From positions 310,001 to 374,000 of the forward strand of contig JAYWVB010000026.1 of NCBI GenBank assembly GCA_039881045.1: a stretch of DNA of 64,000 nucleotides. The letters are read 5' to 3'. Each line of letters starts with the position of its first letter. Position 1 is the first letter of the stretch. This DNA comes from Chaetomium olivaceum (Eukaryota; Ascomycota; Sordariomycetes; Sordariales; Chaetomiaceae). Both the position numbers and the translations under genes were made by a program. Of the stretch, positions 61,720 through 64,000 are shown one piece after another. Below the pieces are notes generated by a model. It was not told the DNA's origin. It searched no databases and worked only from the letters and a program-made list of their open reading frames with translations.

Positions 61720-64000
61720 TCATCCCTTGACCTGTGTCTCCGTCGGAGCCGGCGCCGGGGTCTTGGTCTTGCCCTCTTCCGGGCATTCAGGCGACGCAGT
61801 AGCAGGAGTTTGAGTCCTCACAGCAACCCGGCCCTGTGCTTGTGCCGGTGCTTTGGCCGGAGTACCCGCAGGCGTAGGCGTAGGTGTAGTCGCAATCGGC
61901 GTCTCAGCCGTCCCATTCGGCACAGCAGGCGAGGAGGCAGCATCGCCCATCAAATACGCATCCAGCTTCTTCTTGAGCACCTCCGAGCGGACCGGCTTGG
62001 CTAGATAATCATCCATACCCGCAGCAAGGCACTTCTCGCGGTCGCCCTGGATAGCGGAGGCAGTCATGGCGATGACCAGCACGCGGCGTACCGACTCGAG
62101 CTCGTCGTCGCGCAGCAGCTTGGTGGCCTCGTAGCCGTCGAGGACCGGCATCTGGACGTCCATGAGGATGATGTGGTACGGCGTGCCCTTGCGGGCCTTC
62201 TCGCGCAGGCCCTCGACCGCCTTGAGCCCGTTGTCGTACGTGTCCACGTTGGGGTACCCCAGGCGCTGCATGTATTGCAGCGCGATGCGCGCGTTGATGA
62301 CGTTGTCCTCGGCGATGCAAATGCGGAGCTCCGACTTCGGGATCTGGGAGAGGTCGGGAGTCGCAGGGACAGTGACGACGGGAGTGTTCGTGTTGGCGGA
62401 GGACGCGAGGTCCTTGATCATGGTGGCGCTCTGTTGTCTGGCGGGATAGGGTTTGACGGGTTCCGGGAGGGTGCCCGGCGACGCGAGCTGTTCGTCGCCG
62501 GCTACGACCTCCGGCCGGGCCTTGTCGAAGGTTACGGTGAACCAAGCGGTGGTGCCGAGATGTTCTTGGCTTTCGAGGCGGATCGTGCCCTGCATCATCG
62601 TCTCGATGAGGGACTTGCAGATGCTCAGGCCGAGACCGCTGCCGCCATACTTGCGGGCCGTGCTCGCATCCGCTTGGCTGAATGGTTGGAAGAGATTCTC
62701 GAGCTGCTGCGGCGAGATCCCGATGCCCGTGTCCTTGACCCAGAATGTCAGCGTCACGTTGTCTTTGGTCTCCTTGTCGATCCGGGCGCCGATGGTGATA
62801 GATCCATCCTCGGTGAACTTCAGGCTATTCCCAATAAGATTGCCCAGAACCTGATGGAGGCGGATCGGATCGCCATAGATGAGCATGGGTGGCAGGTTGA
62901 TATCCTGGATGATCTTGACGTTCTTCTTTGACGTCTTGTCCCTGTTGCTATACGAAACCGCCCGAACAACCTCGCGCACCATCTCGTCGGGATTGAACGC
63001 AATGATGTAGAGCTTCATCTTGTCGGCTTCCATTCTCGAGAAGTCGAGGATGTCGTTGATGACCGTCAACAGCAAGTCGGCCGAGACCCTGATGGAATCG
63101 GCCATCTCCAACTGCTCCTTGTTGAGGTTGCTGTCCCTTAGCAGCTCGGAATTGCCAATCACGCCGTTCAGCGGTGTACGCAGCTCGTGGGACACATTGG
63201 CCAGGAAGATGGACTTTGCCTTCGTCGCGTCCTCAGCAAGCTTGACGTTGCGGATGGCCTCGGCCTCGGCATTCTTCGCCTTGGTTTCGGCCTCGATCGC
63301 CTTCGCCAAAGCGCGTTTCTGGAGCTCGACCATAGAGATGTTCTCTGCCGAAACCTTCTCGACTGATTTCATGGCGAGCGCGTTGGAGAAACTGATGCCG
63401 ATCTGGTTGACGAGGAGCTGCAAAACACTGACATTGCGATCCGTGAACGACCCCGAGGTGCCTTCCAGGTAGAGGACACCGAGCAGCGGCTTCGACCCGT
63501 GGCAGATCGGAATGGCAATGACAGCCTTGCTCCCTGGGTTCCGCCGCAGCCAGAATTCGCCAACGTTACCGAACCGCTCGTCGTTGAGAAGGTCCTGGAG
63601 GAAGACGGCCTCGCGGAAGCGGGTACAGTAGAGCACGACATTCTCGGCGACGAGATCGGTCACGCTAAGCGGGATGCCCGGCATGTGCGCTTCAGCGCCC
63701 TTCTCGGGGTCACCGCTGGCGGCGACGCACCAGTCGGTGCTCCCTTCGTCCTGCACGACGATGGCAGCGAGCGTGGCGGACCCGCTGCACGTCTGGAGGA
63801 TCACATCGCACATGGTCTTGAGGAGCTCGTCGATCCTCAGCACTGACGAGATGACCTGGGAGGACACTAGGATTGCGTGCAGATCGATCATATCGAGGGC
63901 AGGCAACCCGACGCCGGCCTCGGGCTGCATCGACCCCCGCCAGGCCGTCATGCGCTCACCTCTCAGGGCGGCCACGGCAGCCTGCGTAGCTTGCTGAGCA
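61720..64000 (-). CDS. Group X-type hybrid histidine kinase (GAF-HisKA-HATPase-REC), 5' end outside the window
   Basis: The minus-strand frame is open from the right edge to a stop at 61720, about 760 codons. The N-terminal part seen is LDMIDLHAILVSSQVISSVLRIDELLKTMCDVIL, then a GAF domain (GIPLSVTDLVAENVVL, AIPICHGSKPLLGVLYLEG). Next is HisKA with the phospho-His in FLANVSHELRTPLNG (near 63190), then HATPase_c boxes: N (GNSLKFTEDG), G1 (KDTGIGI), F (FQPFSQADAS), G2 (YGGSGLGLSI). A REC domain follows, with acidic AEDN, phospho-Asp in ILMDVQMP (near 62160), TA and LAKP. The DMIDL...SSQ lead-in and GAF place it with fungal group X kinases (Chk1-type), which carry a Ser/Thr-kinase-like domain further upstream; that part is off the window. 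The C-terminus is a Pro/Thr/Ala tail. Group X kinases act in the HOG phosphorelay and oxidative stress. Confidence 0.92.
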   Translation of the reverse strand, partial: AQQATQAAVAALRGERMTAWRGSMQPEAGVGLPALDMIDLHAILVSSQVISSVLRIDELLKTMCDVILQTCSGSATLAAIVVQDEGSTDWCVAASGDPEKGAEAHMPGIPLSVTDLVAENVVLYCTRFREAVFLQDLLNDERFGNVGEFWLRRNPGSKAVIAIPICHGSKPLLGVLYLEGTSGSFTDRNVSVLQLLVNQIGISFSNALAMKSVEKVSAENISMVELQKRALAKAIEAETKAKNAEAEAIRNVKLAEDATKAKSIFLANVSHELRTPLNGVIGNSELLRDSNLNKEQLEMADSIRVSADLLLTVINDILDFSRMEADKMKLYIIAFNPDEMVREVVRAVSYSNRDKTSKKNVKIIQDINLPPMLIYGDPIRLHQVLGNLIGNSLKFTEDGSITIGARIDKETKDNVTLTFWVKDTGIGISPQQLENLFQPFSQADASTARKYGGSGLGLSICKSLIETMMQGTIRLESQEHLGTTAWFTVTFDKARPEVVAGDEQLASPGTLPEPVKPYPARQQSATMIKDLASSANTNTPVVTVPATPDLSQIPKSELRICIAEDNVINARIALQYMQRLGYPNVDTYDNGLKAVEGLREKARKGTPYHIILMDVQMPVLDGYEATKLLRDDELESVRRVLVIAMTASAIQGDREKCLAAGMDDYLAKPVRSEVLKKKLDAYLMGDAASSPAVPNGTAETPIATTPTPTPAGTPAKAPAQAQGRVAVRTQTPATASPECPEEGKTKTPAPAPTETQVKG

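Noticed and set aside
1..64000. CRISPR arrays, bacterial insertion sequences, rRNA genes
   Set aside because: No regularly spaced repeats, transposase motifs or rRNA-like sequence seen; the window is eukaryotic nuclear DNA.

Overview
The window is 64 kb of nuclear DNA from a filamentous ascomycete. Evidence: dense intron-bearing genes on both strands, introns mostly 45-110 nt with GTAAGT/GTGAGT-like donors and CTAAC/CTRAC branch sites, GC-rich coding sequence, and fungal families (NUC-2/PHO81, group X hybrid histidine kinase, fungal DUF6594 and DUF2293 proteins, CUE5, SDE2, COA1). A Sordariomycete, probably Sordariales, fits best; that placement is inference.

Layout. 1-6.9 kb is an accessory, decayed area: a gene running off the left edge, a DUF6594 membrane protein, a relic of dipeptidyl peptidase III that keeps both zinc motifs, the 5' stub of a SesB-like lipase gene, a stand-alone nucleotidyltransferase-fold gene, a TpA-rich tract that looks RIP-mutated, and an unrecognised gene next to it. 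From 6.9 kb on the region is housekeeping: TDP2-like phosphodiesterase, RCHY1-type E3 ligase, MOZART1, SPC25, RRN6-like Pol I factor, PITH protein, CCDC25, mitochondrial uL3, COA1, two small membrane proteins, NUC-2/PHO81, CUE5, VPS20, a DUF2293 protein, DHX35 helicase, a proline-rich single-pass membrane protein, an arabinitol/sorbitol dehydrogenase, eS10, SDE2, COX12, a B12D/NDUFA4-like protein, a PPIE-type RRM protein, SEC31, a GET2-like protein, and the 3' part of a group X histidine kinase that runs off the right edge.

Genes with related jobs often sit side by side: MOZART1 and SPC25 (spindle/kinetochore) tail to tail; mitochondrial uL3 and COA1 tail to tail; CUE5 and VPS20 (ubiquitin/ESCRT) head to head; COX12 and the B12D/NDUFA4-like gene (respiratory chain) head to head.

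Three things deserve attention. (1) At least eight otherwise intact conserved genes carry one apparent single-nucleotide frame break each, nearly all repaired by one extra base in a G/C-rich spot; this points to assembly indels rather than pseudogenes. (2) Tiny exons: a clear 5-nt exon in the dehydrogenase and a possible 1-nt exon in CCDC25. (3) Two diverged ~250-bp direct repeats flank the GET2-like gene; both keep a perfect Pol III B-box, a base-paired hairpin and a T-run, so they look like a tRNA-related SINE or small-RNA family. I recognised no CRISPR, bacterial insertion sequence, rRNA gene or standard tRNA gene.
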